Position numbers and translations under genes: made by a program | The notes under the pieces: generated by a model | Databases searched by the model: none | The model's input: only the letters and a program-made list of their open reading frames with translations | Told to the model about the DNA's origin: nothing | Part shown: positions 31,127 to 41,386 of the stretch, piece after piece | How the letters are laid out: each line of letters begins with the position of its first letter | Position numbering within the stretch: position 1 is the stretch's first letter | From: Candidatus Altimarinota bacterium | GTDB lineage: Bacteria > Patescibacteriota > Gracilibacteria > BD1-5 > UBA6164 | Assembly (NCBI GenBank): GCA_028689115.1 | Contig: JAQTWV010000002.1 | Span: 1-64,000 of the forward strand | Reading direction: 5' to 3' | Length of the DNA: 64,000 nt

Positions 31127-33331
31127 ATGTCTATATATAAGGTTAAAAAAAGAAATGGAGCAATTACAACTTTTGATAAGAAAAAGATTGAAGATGCTAT
31201 AATAAAAGCTATTAAATCTGTTTCTTGAGATGATTTTTCTCAAGTTCCAGCTATTACAAATATGGTTATTGATTTGGTAGAAAAAAAAGTTTGAAAAAAC
31301 ATACCAAGCGTTGAACAAATACAAGACGAAGTTGAAGAAGTTTTAATAAAAGAATGACACGATAAAGTTGCTAAAAGCTTTATATTATACAGACAAAAAA
31401 GAAGTGAATCTAGAACCGATAAAAATGTAGTAATTGAAGTTGGTCAATCAATGGAAGAATATTTAGAAAAATCAGATTGGAGGATAAATGCAAATGCAAA
31501 TTCTGGTTACTCGCTAGGAGGTATGATTTTAAATATTTCATGAAAAGTAACAGCTAATTACTGGCTTTCTCATATTTATCCTGCTGAAATCGGAAATCTT
31601 CACAGAAATGCAGATTTTCATATTCATGATTTAGATATGTTTTCAGGTTATTGTGCAGGGTGGAGCTTAAGAGCATTACTTGAAGAATGATTTAATGGTA
31701 GTGATAAGAGAGTAGATTCATCTCCAGCAAGAAACTTGCAAGCTGCTGTTAATCAAATGATAAATTTTCTTTGAACTCTGCAAAATGAATGGGCTTGAGC
31801 ACAAGCATTTTCAAGTTTTGATACTTATCTAGCACCATTTGTACATAAATACAAAGAAGAATTAGAACAAGAATTAGATGAAGTAAATGCATCATTTAAT
31901 TCTGAAGTAGAAAAAAAAGAATATATTAACAAAAAAACATATAAATATGTTTATCAACAAATGCAAAACTTCATTTTTGGTTTAAATGTTCCAAGTAGAT
32001 GGTGAACTCAATCTCCATTTACAAATATAACTCTTGATTGGACTTGTCCAGATGATTTAAAAGAAAAAGCATTATTCTTAGGTTGAATTGAATCGGGTTA
32101 TTATAAGAAAAAATATGGTGAATTAGAAGATGAAATGAAGATTATAAATAGAGCACTTATTGAAGTTTATGTAACTTGAGATAGAAATGGTAGAGTTTTT
32201 ACATTTCCAATCCCAACTTACAATATAACTCCAGATTTTCCTTGGGATGATCCGGATATAGATTTATTATTTGAAATGACAGCTAAATATGGGTTACCAT
32301 ATTTTCAAAACTTCGTTGGTTCTCAATATAAGAGAATAAAAAACAAGGATTGAATTATAGAAAAAGTAGAAAATCCAGATGCTTATAAACCAGGTGCAGT
32401 TAGATCAATGTGTTGTAGATTACAACTTGATTTAACTCAACTTGAAAAAAGATGAGGTTGATTATTTTGAAGTGCAGAAATGACTTGAAGTATTTGAGTT
32501 GTTACTCTAAATATGGCTCGTATTGGTTATAATTTTGCATGAGATAGAGAGGCTTTTAAAAAACATGTAGTTTACTTGATGGAACAAGCAAAGATTTCAC
32601 TTGAACTTAAAAGAAAAACAATTACTAAATGGTTAGAACAATGACTTTATCCTTATACTTATAGATATTTAAGAAGTTTTAGAAATCATTTTTCTACTAT
32701 TGGTTTAAATGGTATGAATGAAGCAATTCTAAATTTTACATCTTGAAAAGAAGATATTTCTAGCGATTGGTGAAAAGAATTTACTATGGAAATAATTGAT
32801 TTGATGAGAGAAAAACTAAAAGAGTATCAAGAAGAAACAGGAAATATGTATAATCTAGAAGCAACTCCTGCAGAGTGAACTACTTATAGATTTGCAAAAG
32901 AAGATAAAAAACAATTACCTTGAATAATTCAAGCAGGAACAGCTGAGGCTCCTTATTATACAAATTCATCTCAATTACCGGTTTGATTTACAAATGATCC
33001 ATTTGAAGCACTTGATGAACAAAATGAACTTCAATGTAAATATACAGGTTGAACAGTATTACACTTGTATATGTGAGAAAGGTTAACTGATAGTAAATCT
33101 TGTAAAAATTTTGTTAGAAATGTGTTAACAAATTATAGTTTACCTTATATAACTATTTCTCCTACATTTTCTATTTGCCCAAAACATGGTTATGTAAATT
33201 GAGAACATGATTTTTGTCCTAAATGTGATGAAGAATCTGGATATACTTGAACTAAATTTGATTTAAAAACAAGAGCTATTTATACAGATGATAGTGAAAA
33301 AATGAAGAAAATAGAAAATTCTGAAATTTAA
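31127..33331 (+). CDS. nrdD: anaerobic (class III) ribonucleoside-triphosphate reductase, main part without glycyl-radical tail
   Basis: A 734-residue NrdD. It has an N-terminal ATP cone (about 1-90), the ten-stranded barrel with ANANSGYSLGGM, DFHIHDLDMFSGYCAGWSL, FGLNVPSRWGTQSPFTN, RSMCCRLQ and the C-terminal zinc-site region FSICPKHGYVNGEHDFCPKC. In typical family members the glycyl-radical motif (RV.GY) follows directly after this zinc site; here the protein instead ends with an unrelated 30-residue tail. The missing module is encoded by the next gene (33370-33558). NrdG (34504-35205) should activate it. It works anaerobically, in contrast to NrdAB. Confidence 0.93.
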
Positions 33332-33369
33332 TAATAAAAATATTATATTTAATAATTAACTTTAAAATT

Positions 33370-33558
33370 ATGTCAACAGTTTTTATAAACAAAGAATGAA
33401 AAGAAGTAGAAAGAACTAGATGTGAAATCTATACTAGAGTTATGTGATACCATAGACCAGTTACTAGTTTTAATATCTGAAAAAAAAGTGAATTTTATTC
33501 TAGAAATTATTTCAAGGAAACAAATCAAAATACTGATTTCGTAAATAAATATTGTTAA
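33370..33558 (+). CDS. stand-alone NrdD glycyl-radical domain
   Basis: A 62-residue protein matching the C-terminal end of class III reductases: RTRCEIYTRVMGYHRPVTSF, then FNIGKKSEFYSRNYF. The radical glycine in RVMGY is encoded by TGA. It starts 38 bases after the nrdD stop, in another frame, with its own ATG and a leader like those of other genes here, so it is a genuine separate gene and not a sequencing frameshift. It would have to dock into the NrdD barrel in trans, much as YfiD/GrcA does for pyruvate formate-lyase. It ends with a free Cys. Confidence 0.85.
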
Positions 33559-33605
33559 GTTTAAAAATATTTATAATATTAAAACAATATTTTTAAAGAT
33601 TTTTT

Positions 33606-34499
33606 ATGAAAAGAGCTGATATAAAGGTTTGATTTGCCTGTAATAATCATTGTACTTTTTGTGTTCAATGAGACAAGAGATATAAATATAAACCTAGAAC
33701 ATTGGATGAAATAAAAACTATTATATTAAATGAGTATAGTCTTTGAGCTAGATATGTAGTTTTTACTTGATGAGAACCAACAGTTCATCCAAACTTGGTT
33801 GAAGCAATAACTTATGCAAGGCAATTATGATTTGTTCAAATTCAAATTCAATCAAATTGAACTAATTTTGATGATATTGAATATGTAAAAAAATTGATAA
33901 ATGCTTGAGTTACAGAGTTTAGTCCATCAATTCATGGTTTTAAAAAAGAAACTCATAATAAACAAGTTTGAACACCTTGAGCTTGGGATAGGGTAGTAAA
34001 ATGACTAATAAATCTGAGAAAATTAAATTGTATAGTTATTATAAATTCTGTAATTACAAGTGATAATTATAAGGAAATTCCACAACTTGCTAAGTTACTT
34101 ATTGATTTAAAAGTAAACCAATTTCAATTTGCATTTGTTCATATATTGTGAAGTGCCGATAAAAATAAGGAAAGTGTTGTTCCAAAAAAATTGAGCATTA
34201 TTCCATATGTTCATAAAGCTCTTGATATAGCAAAACAAGCTTGAATTCCAGCTTATACTGAAGCTATCCCATATTGTTTAATGCAATGATATGAGTATGC
34301 AATTTCAGAAAATATAATGCCAGAAACTTCTATAAACGATGCTGAAATGAGAACTGAAAGTTACGCAGAATATAGATGGAATGAATGAAAAAGTAAAAGA
34401 GAAGAGTGTAAAACTTGTCTTAAATATAAAGTTTGTGAATGACCTTGGAAAGAGTATCCAGAAATGTATGGATGGGATGAATTTGTTCCTATAAAATAA
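33606..34499 (+). CDS. radical SAM protein with C-terminal cysteine cluster
   Basis: A 297-residue radical SAM enzyme: the cluster motif CNNHCTFC (C-x3-C-x2-C) near residue 12, VVFTGGEPTVHP (GGE motif), QIQIQSNGTNF, and a C-terminal ECKTCLKYKVCEG that could bind a second iron-sulfur centre, as in SPASM-type or MoaA/PqqE-like proteins. The substrate is unknown. It lies between the NrdD glycyl-radical module and nrdG, 47 and 4 bases away, so a link to the anaerobic reductase is possible but unproven. Confidence 0.8.
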
Positions 34500-34503
34500 T
34501 AAT

Positions 34504-35205
34504 ATGCAAATATCTGCAATAAATAAATTTTCACTAATAGAATTTCCATGAGAAATATCAACCATTGTATTTACGCCTTGATGTAATTTTAGATGTGATT
34601 ATTGTCATAATAGTGAATTTGTATTACCAGAAAAATTAAAAAATGTTTATAAAAATCTAATAATGGAAAAAGCATTTTTTAACTTTTTAGAAAAAAGAAA
34701 ATGAAATCTAACTTGAGTTTCTATTTGTGGTTGAGAACCAACTATGCAAAGTGATTTAAAAGAGTTTTGTAGGAAAGTAAAATCATTTTGATATAAGGTT
34801 AAGCTTGATACAAATGGTAGAGATCCAAAGATAATTAAAGAGCTTTTAGATGAAGACTTAGTTGATTATATTGCTATGGATATAAAATATGATATTTGAA
34901 ATTTTTCTTTTGTAGCTTGAATAAAGTTAGACGAAGATGTATATTTAGAAACTATAAGATTTCTTTTAAATTCAAATATTGATTATGAGTTTAGAACTAC
35001 ACTTATAAAATGAATTCATAATGAAAATATAATAGAAAATATTTCAAAATATATTTCATGAGCTAAAAATTATTATTTACAAAATTATAGATCAGGAAAT
35101 ACTTTAAATCCAGATTTTAAATGAGAAAGCTTTAGTCAAAGCGAACTAGAAAGATTTAAAAATATTTCTAGTAAATACATAAAAAATGTTTGAATTAGAA
35201 ACTAA
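34504..35205 (+). CDS. nrdG: anaerobic ribonucleotide reductase activating enzyme
   Basis: A 233-residue radical SAM activase: FTPGCNFRCDYCHNSEF gives the C-x3-C-x2-C cluster, followed by TGVSICGGEPTMQSDL and KVKLDTNGRDP. This matches the pyruvate formate-lyase/NrdG activase group in its archaeal-type longer form (TIGR02495-like). It would use SAM to abstract hydrogen from the glycine in the separate 62-residue protein at 33370-33558. It starts 4 bases after the previous gene. Confidence 0.88.
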
Positions 35206-35232
35206 AAAATATGATTATTTTTTAGTTTTTTT
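35199..35232 (+). terminator. terminator after nrdG
   Basis: Hairpin AAACTAAAAAAT/ATTTTTTAGTTT with a T-rich tail. Confidence 0.75.
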
Positions 35233-35276
35233 TAATTGCAATATTACTATATTTAGTATAATAGTTTTACTTTTAA

Positions 35277-35293
35277 CTCAATATATTGTAATT
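35277..35293 (+). promoter_or_regulatory. NrdR-box-like site upstream of nrdR
   Basis: ACTCAATATATTGTAAT has the palindromic core AATATATT with TGT/ACA-like flanks, 9 bases before the nrdR start, consistent with autoregulation. A further ACTATATTTAGTATAAT lies at about 35246-35262. Confidence 0.5.
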
Positions 35294-35301
35294 ATTTAAG
35301 T

Positions 35302-35748
35302 ATGTATTGTATAAATTGCTGACATGATAACACCAGAGTAACTGACTCTAGAACTTCAGAAGATTGAAAAGCAATAAGAAGAAGAAGAGAATGTGAAAAT
35401 TGTCATAATAGGTTTACAACCTTTGAAAAAATAGAAACAGCTGATTTGATAGTTGAAAAATCAGGAAATAGAAAACAAAGATATGATAAAGATAAGCTTG
35501 AAGATAGTATTTTAAAAGCAGTAAATAAAAGAAATATAAGTATAAATTCTATAAATGATTTAATTAGAAAAATGGAATTTAAATGGTGAAATAGAAATGA
35601 AATAACATCGAAAGAAATATGAAAAGATGTTTTAGACGCATTATATAGTTTAGATGAAGTGGCTTATATTAGGTATGCTTCTGTTCATTTAAATTTTGAA
35701 AATGCAAGTGATTTTATAGAGTTTATAAACAAAAAAAAATTTAATTAA
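35302..35748 (+). CDS. nrdR: ribonucleotide reductase repressor NrdR
   Basis: A 148-residue regulator with a zinc ribbon (MYCINCGHDNTRVTDSR, then RRRRECENCHNRFTTFEKIE) followed by an ATP-cone (KRQRYDKDKLEDSILKAVNKR). NrdR senses dATP/ATP and represses nrd operons through paired NrdR boxes. Matching sites are seen before nrdD and before this gene. It is embedded between nrdG and nrdB. Confidence 0.96.
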
Positions 35749-35852
35749 TTGTTTTTTTAACAAGAAATTAACACCATTTTTTAAAATAAAATGATTTTTT
35801 AATTAAAATCGTTAAATTTATTTTAAGTATATTTTTTAACATAAGTTTGAAG

Positions 35853-36896
35853 ATGACACAATCAATGCATGCAAATCCAATTTTTAATCCAAAATGAAAT
35901 GATGATGTTTCACACAGAACAATAATAAAAGGAAATACAACTGGTTTATTCCAATTAAATGCAGTTAAATATAATTGGGCAAAATCACTTTACCAAGTTA
36001 TGGTTTGAAATTTTTGGCTTCCAGAAAAAGTAAAATGATTATGAGAAGATGCTACTCAATTTAAAAAAGAATTAACTGCTGATGAAGCCAGAGCTTACAA
36101 ATGAATCTTATCATTTTTAATATTTTTAGATAGTATACAAACTGTAAACTTGCCTAATTTTAATGACTATATAACAGCTCCAGAGGTAAATTTAATCTTG
36201 TCAATTCAAGCTTATCAAGAAGCAATTCACAGTCAATCTTATGCTACTATTCTTGAAACAGTCGTTGATAGTAAAGAAAGAGATGAAATATATTATTTTT
36301 GGAGAAGTGATAAAAATTTACTTGAAAGAAATGAATTTATAGGATGAATTTATCAAAAATTTATTGATAATCCAAATGATGAAAATTTCTTTGCTGGTAT
36401 AATTTGAAATTTCTTATTAGAAAGTATTTATTTTTATAATTGATTTGCATTTTTTGATACTCTTGCAGATTCTTGAAAGATGGTTGCAACAGATAGAATG
36501 ATAAATTATATAAGAAGAGATGAATTAACTCATGTTACTATTTTTGCAAATCTTATAAAAGAAATTAAAAAAGAATTTCCAGAAATGTATAGTGAAAAAC
36601 TTATACTTGATATGATGGATACTGCTGTTAAACAAGAGATAAAATGGTCTAAACATATTCTTTGAGAAAAAATCATAGGTATGTGACATGAAAATATAGA
36701 AAATTATACTAAATGGCTTGCAAATGAAAGACTTAATATGCTTGGAATAAAACCACTTTATAAGGATGTAATCAAAAATCCATATAAACATTTGGATAGA
36801 CTTCAAGATAATAATGGAGAAAAATGAAATTTCTTTGAATCTACAGTTACAAACTATGCACAATCAAGTGCTATGAAATGAAGTTGGGATTTTTAA
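35853..36896 (+). CDS. nrdB: class I ribonucleoside-diphosphate reductase, small subunit
   Basis: A 347-residue dimetal-cofactor subunit that generates the radical for NrdA. Metal ligands are visible: Asp in IFLDSIQ, Glu and His in YQEAIHSQSY, Glu in LLESIYFYNGF, and Glu/His in RDELTHVTIF. The Tyr in HSQSY is in the place of the radical-forming Tyr122 of E. coli R2, so a tyrosyl radical (class Ia/Ib type) is expected. It is followed by a strong terminator. Confidence 0.94.
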
Positions 36897-36902
36897 CAAA
36901 CT

Positions 36903-36930
36903 AAAAAACTTGCCAAAGGCAAGTTTTTTT
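36903..36930. terminator. bidirectional terminator
   Basis: Hairpin AAAACTTGCC/GGCAAGTTTT with loop AAA and T tail, between nrdB and converging trxB. Confidence 0.9.
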
Positions 36931-36931
36931 A

Positions 36932-37846
36932 TTATCTTAATCTGTCTTCATGTACACTATTTGCAGCAAGACATCATTCAGCTGCACTCATAATTGTTTG
37001 TTTAAATTTATTACTATTTGTAGTTACATCTCCGGCAGCGTAAAGTCATTTTACACTAGTTTCTTGTCTAGCATCTACTACTAAACATCATTCCTCATCT
37101 TTTTTTAATTCCATAGAATCAACAATAGATGTATTAGGAATTGTTCAAACTGCAACAAATAATCATTCTGCTTTTATTTCTTTTCAAGTTTTTAATCTAA
37201 CTCAAGTCATCCCTAGCGCATCTCAAACTATTTCTTCTACTTCTTCATTTAATACAAACTCTATATTTTCTTTATTTTTTGCTTTCTCAATCCAAGAAGT
37301 TTCAGCTCTAAAAGTATCTTTTCTGTGAACTAAATATACTTTTTTACAAATATCAGCTAAGTAAAGAGCTTCTGTTAGAGCAGTATTTCAACCACCAACA
37401 ATTACAATTTCTCTATTTCTGAAAAACATTCAATCACAAGTTGCACAATAACTAACTCATTTTCACATAAATTCATTTTCACCTTTTACTCAAAGATGTC
37501 TATGATTATTTCCAGTTGCAATTATAACATAATTTGATTTAAATTCTTTTCAAGAAATAGTTTTTACATTGAAATGACCTTTGTGTTTAGTTACTTCACT
37601 AACAAATTCACTTATTATTTCGCTTCCAGAGGAAATTGCATGTTCTTTAAAAGAGTCCATTATTTCTTTTCCTGGTGCTGAAATAGTTCCTGGCCAATTT
37701 TCTACTCTATGAGAAGTTGCTAGAGCACCTCAAGCTTGTGCTCAAATAATCAAGTTTTTAATCTTGTATCTACTAGCATACATTCAAGCTGGGTATCAAG
37801 CTGAACCTGCTCAAACAATAATTAAATCATAATCTATATTTGTCAT
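36932..37846 (-). CDS. trxB: thioredoxin reductase
   Basis: A 304-residue FAD/NAD(P)H flavoprotein: N-terminal DLIIVGAGSAGYPAGMYASR (FAD-binding GxGxxG), VSYCATCDGMFF with the redox-active C-x2-C, EIVIVGGGNTALTEAL (NADPH fold) and C-terminal LYAAGDVTTN. It reduces thioredoxin, which regenerates the NrdA disulfide; no thioredoxin gene is visible in the window. It converges on nrdB. Confidence 0.94.
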
Positions 37847-38037
37847 TTTTAAATATTTATTTTTACTAAAAAATAATTTAATATTAAATTATTTATAGTT
37901 TTATTTTATTAAGTTTCTATACTTTGTAAAGTAATTTTTTTATTATGAGAATAGTTCTTATAATAAAGGTTTTATATTACATTGACTTTTTTAATATTTA
38001 ATCTATATTTATATTACTTTTTAATTAACAATCTTTT

Positions 38038-38045
38038 AAAAGGAG
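38038..38045 (+). promoter_or_regulatory. strong Shine-Dalgarno AAAAGGAG
   Basis: Placed 6 bases before the ATG at 38052. Most genes in the window have no Shine-Dalgarno at all, so this sets the gene apart. Confidence 0.75.
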
Positions 38046-38051
38046 TTTGTT

Positions 38052-38345
38052 ATGAACAGACCTACTCCTATGACAGGAAGAGGAAAAACTAGGATACAAA
38101 AAAAACTTTGGAAGCTTCGTTATGATAGAGACTCTAAAAAAGTGGAAAGAGATTTTCATTCATATAGGGATAATTTTAAACATAGCATTCCAGATGAATT
38201 GGAAGAAAAATCTAATAAAATATCTGAGAAAAAAATTGAGTTTTTACACTGTAAGAAAGTAAAACACAAGAAAAAGAAGTATGGCATAAAAGATTTTTTT
38301 GTTGCACTTATCTTCTTTTTCTTCAAAATATTTAACCCGTCCTGA
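38052..38345 (+). CDS. small basic protein, foreign-looking, unknown function
   Basis: A 97-residue, strongly basic protein (MNRPTPMTGRGKTRIQKK..., YDRDSKKVERDFHSYRD) with a hydrophobic C-terminal helix after a KHKKKKYG stretch. All glycines are GGN. Under the standard code it ends at tandem TGA TGA (38343-38348), which lie in the left arm and loop of a perfect GC-rich terminator. With TGA=Gly it would run through the hairpin to TAA at 38370. Together with the Shine-Dalgarno this suggests a gene from a standard-code organism. Which stop is used in this cell is uncertain. Confidence 0.6.
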   Translation: MNRPTPMTGRGKTRIQKKLWKLRYDRDSKKVERDFHSYRDNFKHSIPDELEEKSNKISEKKIEFLHCKKVKHKKKKYGIKDFFVALIFFFFKIFNPS

Positions 38346-38367
38346 TGAAAGTCAGGACGGGTTTTTC
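38334..38367 (+). terminator. GC-rich perfect-stem terminator
   Basis: AACCCGTCCTGA/TCAGGACGGGTT (12 bp perfect stem), loop TGAAAG, T tail. Its GC content is far above the surroundings. Confidence 0.93.
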
Positions 38368-38405
38368 TTTAAGTATTTGATAAAATTAAGAAAAAAGATA
38401 AACTA

Positions 38406-39653
38406 ATGCTTAATAAAATTAAGAAAAAAAATATGAGTAGACAAGTTTCAAATAGAGAATTAGAACAATTTCAAGAAAATTTAGAATATTCAAATAAAGA
38501 ACTTAGAGTTTTTTTAGCAGATATTCTTCCAGAAGATATAGAAATAAGGCAAAATATGGCTGATAGAATGCTTGAACTTGAAAATTTGGTAAATACATAT
38601 GGTTGAGTTGTAATAGTTAAACATATTCAAAATAAAAGTGTTCCTGATTACAATACTTTTATTTGAGAATGAAGACTTGATCAAATAATTGAAGAAATGC
38701 AAAGAGAAGAAGCAAATATTTTGATATTATGAAATATTTTAAAACCAAAACAAATATATGCTATAAATGAAAAACTTAAACCAATTTGAGCAAAAGCTTG
38801 GGATAGAGTAGATCTTATATTAAAAATATTTGAAAAAAATGCTCAAACTAAAGAATCAAAAATCCAAATTGAGTTAGCTGCAATAAAACATATGTGACCT
38901 CGTATCTTTGATATGTGAATGGAACTTTGAAAACAAGCATGAAAAGGTAGCTGAGAGTCAAATACTGAGATAATGAAAAGACATCTTCAATCAAGAGTTT
39001 TATCTATAAAAGAAGATTTAGCACATTTTGAAAAGGTTAGAGCTCAACATAGACAATCAAGAGATAGAAAATGAATTAAAACGGTTGGAGTTGTAGGATA
39101 TACAAATGCATGAAAATCAACTCTTACAAATAGTTTAACAAAAAAATGAGTATTAGCAGAAGATAAGCTTTTTGCTACGCTTTGAACTAGTGTTTGAAAG
39201 ATGTTTATAGAGGCAAGTTATGATGAAAAAACTTGAGCATATATTCCACCAAAAGAAGTGCTTATAAATGATACAATTTGATTTATTAGAGAATTACCAC
39301 CACAACTAATAGAAGCCTTTAAATCAACACTTGAAGACTCAATTGAAGCGGATTTACTATTACATGTTATAGATTGTTCTGATCCAAAACTTGAAAACAA
39401 GATAAAAGTAGTAGAAGAAATACTTGAAAATATAAAGGCAAATCAAAAAAGAATCTATGTTTTTAATAAGATGGATTTTCTGTGAGATGAAGAATTTATA
39501 GTTGAAGTTAAGTGAGAAAAAAAAGTTTATAAAAATAAAAGAGAATATTTAACTGAAAAATATACTCATCTAAATCCTATTTTTATTTCTGCATCAAATA
39601 AGGAAAATCTAGATTCCTTGAAAAACAAAATAATTGAAAATTTATACTTTTAA
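38406..39653 (+). CDS. hflX: GTPase HflX
   Basis: A 415-residue ribosome-associated GTPase. The N-terminal HflX domain contains DYNTFIGEGRLDQI; then come the glycine-rich MGPRIFDMGMELGKQAGKGSGE linker region with [14 protein letters not shown], the G domain with [17 protein letters not shown] (P-loop; one glycine is TGA), FATLGTSVG (switch), [23 protein letters not shown] and the VFNKMDF specificity motif. HflX splits or rescues stalled ribosomes. Start at ATG 38406 or, nine codons later, ATG 38433. Confidence 0.94.
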
Positions 39654-39662
39654 TAAGATTTT

Positions 39663-40064
39663 ATGACTGATATGTATGTTTGAATTTTTATAATATTTTT
39701 TGTATCAATAGCTTCATATGCTATTTTTACAGTTGTAAAATATTCAATTAAGAAAAAATTACCAAAATCTAGAAAAGTATATTTAAATAGATTATTAAAA
39801 ACTATATCGAAAAAAGAATCAAGTAAGGAAAAAATAATAGATTATGATAAACTTTATCATAAAATACTTGTTGAACTAGGTTATAATTGAACTTTCTGAG
39901 ATATATTAAAATTAGAACCAAATGAAATTTGAAATATAAACAAGGTTTGGGAACTTCATAAACTTAGAAATAAGTTAGTTCATGATTTTGATTTAATAGA
40001 TGAAATATTTTTAAAAAGAAAAGAAGAAGAGTATTATAGAGAATTATTTTTTATATTAAAATAG
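39663..40064 (+). CDS. membrane-anchored protein with RNxxxH (HEPN-like) motif
   Basis: A 133-residue protein with one N-terminal helix (about 5-25), then a soluble helical domain with IIDYDKLYHKILVELGYNG and KVWELHKLRNKLVHDFDLID. The RNKLVH segment fits the R-N-x3-H pattern of HEPN domains, which can be RNases but are also found in inactive forms. Similar small anchored proteins with AHKLRNKIAH-type motifs occur in CPR bacteria. It starts 9 bases after hflX. Function unknown. Confidence 0.65.
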
Positions 40065-40122
40065 AAAAAAAATATTTGTCTATTTAAAATTTTCCTTTAA
40101 AATAGCCAAATTTAAAAAAAAC

Positions 40123-40163
40123 AAAAACAATTTAATGCGAATTTAATGTCGTATTAGTAAAAT
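40123..40163 (+). promoter_or_regulatory. promoter-like element, copy A (shared with comM upstream region)
   Basis: ACAATTTAATGCGAATTTAATGTCGTATTAGTAAAAT matches 47896-47936 with about 36 of 41 bases identical. It contains a direct repeat ATTTAATG at about 10-base spacing and a -10-like TATTAGTAAAAT. It precedes the hairpin RNA at 40164-40228. Confidence 0.55.
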
Positions 40164-40228
40164 AGAAAAGTCCCTGGGAAATATGTGATTTAGGAGAGCC
40201 ACATTTTCATTTCCGGGACTTTTTTTAT
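40164..40228 (+). ncRNA. candidate short hairpin RNA / structured terminator
   Basis: A nested hairpin: AAAAGTCCC pairs with GGGACTTTT, inside which GGAAA pairs with TTTCC and ATGTG with CACAT around the loop ATTTAGGAGAGC, ending in T7. With the promoter-like repeat just upstream it could be a ~60-nt small RNA. It can also serve as the terminator of the minus-strand DAHP synthase gene. The loop GGAGAG could expose an anti-ribosomal-binding sequence. Confidence 0.45.
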
Positions 40229-40232
40229 TTTA

Positions 40233-41303
40233 TTAATTTCACATTCTTTTTCAAGATGCATTATTTAATCTAGCAAGCATTTCATCGTTTGTTTTCCAAT
40301 CAACACAAGCATCAGTTATACTTACTCAATATTTTAAATTATCACTTAATGGTTGATTTCATTCATTTATATTTGATTCTATCATTACTCAAACTATTCT
40401 TTTATTTCATATTTCTAATTGTTTAGCTATGTCTTCGCAAACAATAGGTTGATTGTTATGATTTTTACTACTATTTGCATGAGAGAAATCAACAATTATT
40501 CAAGTTTTTACTCAAGCTTTATCAAGTTTTGTAGAAGTTTCTTCTATACTTTTTTCATCATAATTAGTTCAGTTTGCTCATCATCTAAGAATTATATGTC
40601 CATCAGGATTTCAAGAAGTTTTTACTTTTGCGACTCTTCATTCTTTAGTTACTGATAAGAAACTATGGTTTCATCTAGCAGATTTTATAGCATCTACTGC
40701 AATTTGTAAATCTCAAGTTGTTCCATTTTTAAATCAAACTGGCATGCTTAACCCAGAAACAAGTTTTCTATGTTCTTGACTTTCTGTAGTTCTTGCTCAA
40801 ATTGCTCACCAAGTAACTAAGTCACCAATATATTGAGGAGTTATAGTATCTAAAAATTCTACTGCTGTAGGAATTCACATCTTATTTATTTCTAAAAGCA
40901 GTTTACGAGCTATTTCTAGACCAGAATTTATATCACAACTATCATCTAAATATGGATCATTTAATAATCATTTCCATCCAACTGTGGTTCTAGGTTTTTC
41001 AAAATAAGTTCTCATTACAAGAAATAAATGAGGATTTATTTCTTGTACTTTTTTTAAAAGTTCAGCATATTCTAGAGCTTCTTCAGGATTATGAATAGAA
41101 CAAGGACCTGTAATTACAAGTAATCTTGGATCATCTAAATGGATTATATTACTTGTTGCATTTCTGCTTAACTCTATAAAATCAGCAGTTTTTTGATCAA
41201 GAGGGTATTTTTCAACTAATTTTTTAGGAGTAATTATTTCCTCAATTCATTCAATTCTTTTATCATCAACAATTGAAAGTGTATCTTTTATCGGTTGGTT
41301 CAT
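40233..41303 (-). CDS. aroG: 3-deoxy-7-phosphoheptulonate (DAHP) synthase, class I
   Basis: A 356-residue enzyme joining phosphoenolpyruvate and erythrose 4-phosphate, the first step of aromatic amino acid synthesis. Motifs of the AroF/G/H family: LLVITGPCSIHNPEEALEYA, MRTYFEKPRTTVGWKGL, PTAVEFLD, IGARTTESQEHRKLVSGL, VGFKNGTTGDLQIAVDAI and VDFSHANSSKNHNQP. Isozyme type (F, G or H) is not resolved by eye; the symbol is generic. It is preceded by a Phe-rich leader peptide and terminator, pointing to Phe-responsive attenuation. No other aromatic-pathway gene is in the window. Confidence 0.92.
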
Positions 41304-41333
41304 AAAAATATTTTTAAAAAATAAAAAGTTATA

Positions 41334-41362
41334 AAAAAAGACCTTTTTTCAAAGGTCTTTAG
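41334..41362 (-). terminator. attenuator terminator in the DAHP synthase leader
   Basis: On the minus strand, AAAGACCTTTG pairs with AAAGGTCTTT and is followed by T's. It lies between the leader peptide stop and the DAHP synthase ATG, the place expected for a transcription attenuator. Confidence 0.75.
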
Positions 41363-41386
41363 TTTTTATAAAAATTGTGTTTAAAT

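Noticed and set aside
33332-33370. Possible frameshift in nrdD instead of a split gene
   Set aside because: The NrdD frame ends in a clean TAA after a divergent tail, and the radical-domain gene has its own start, its own N-terminal extension and a typical leader; a single indel would not join the two cleanly.
36525-36863. 112-codon minus-strand ORF
   Set aside because: Antisense to nrdB, which is fully supported by metal-ligand motifs.
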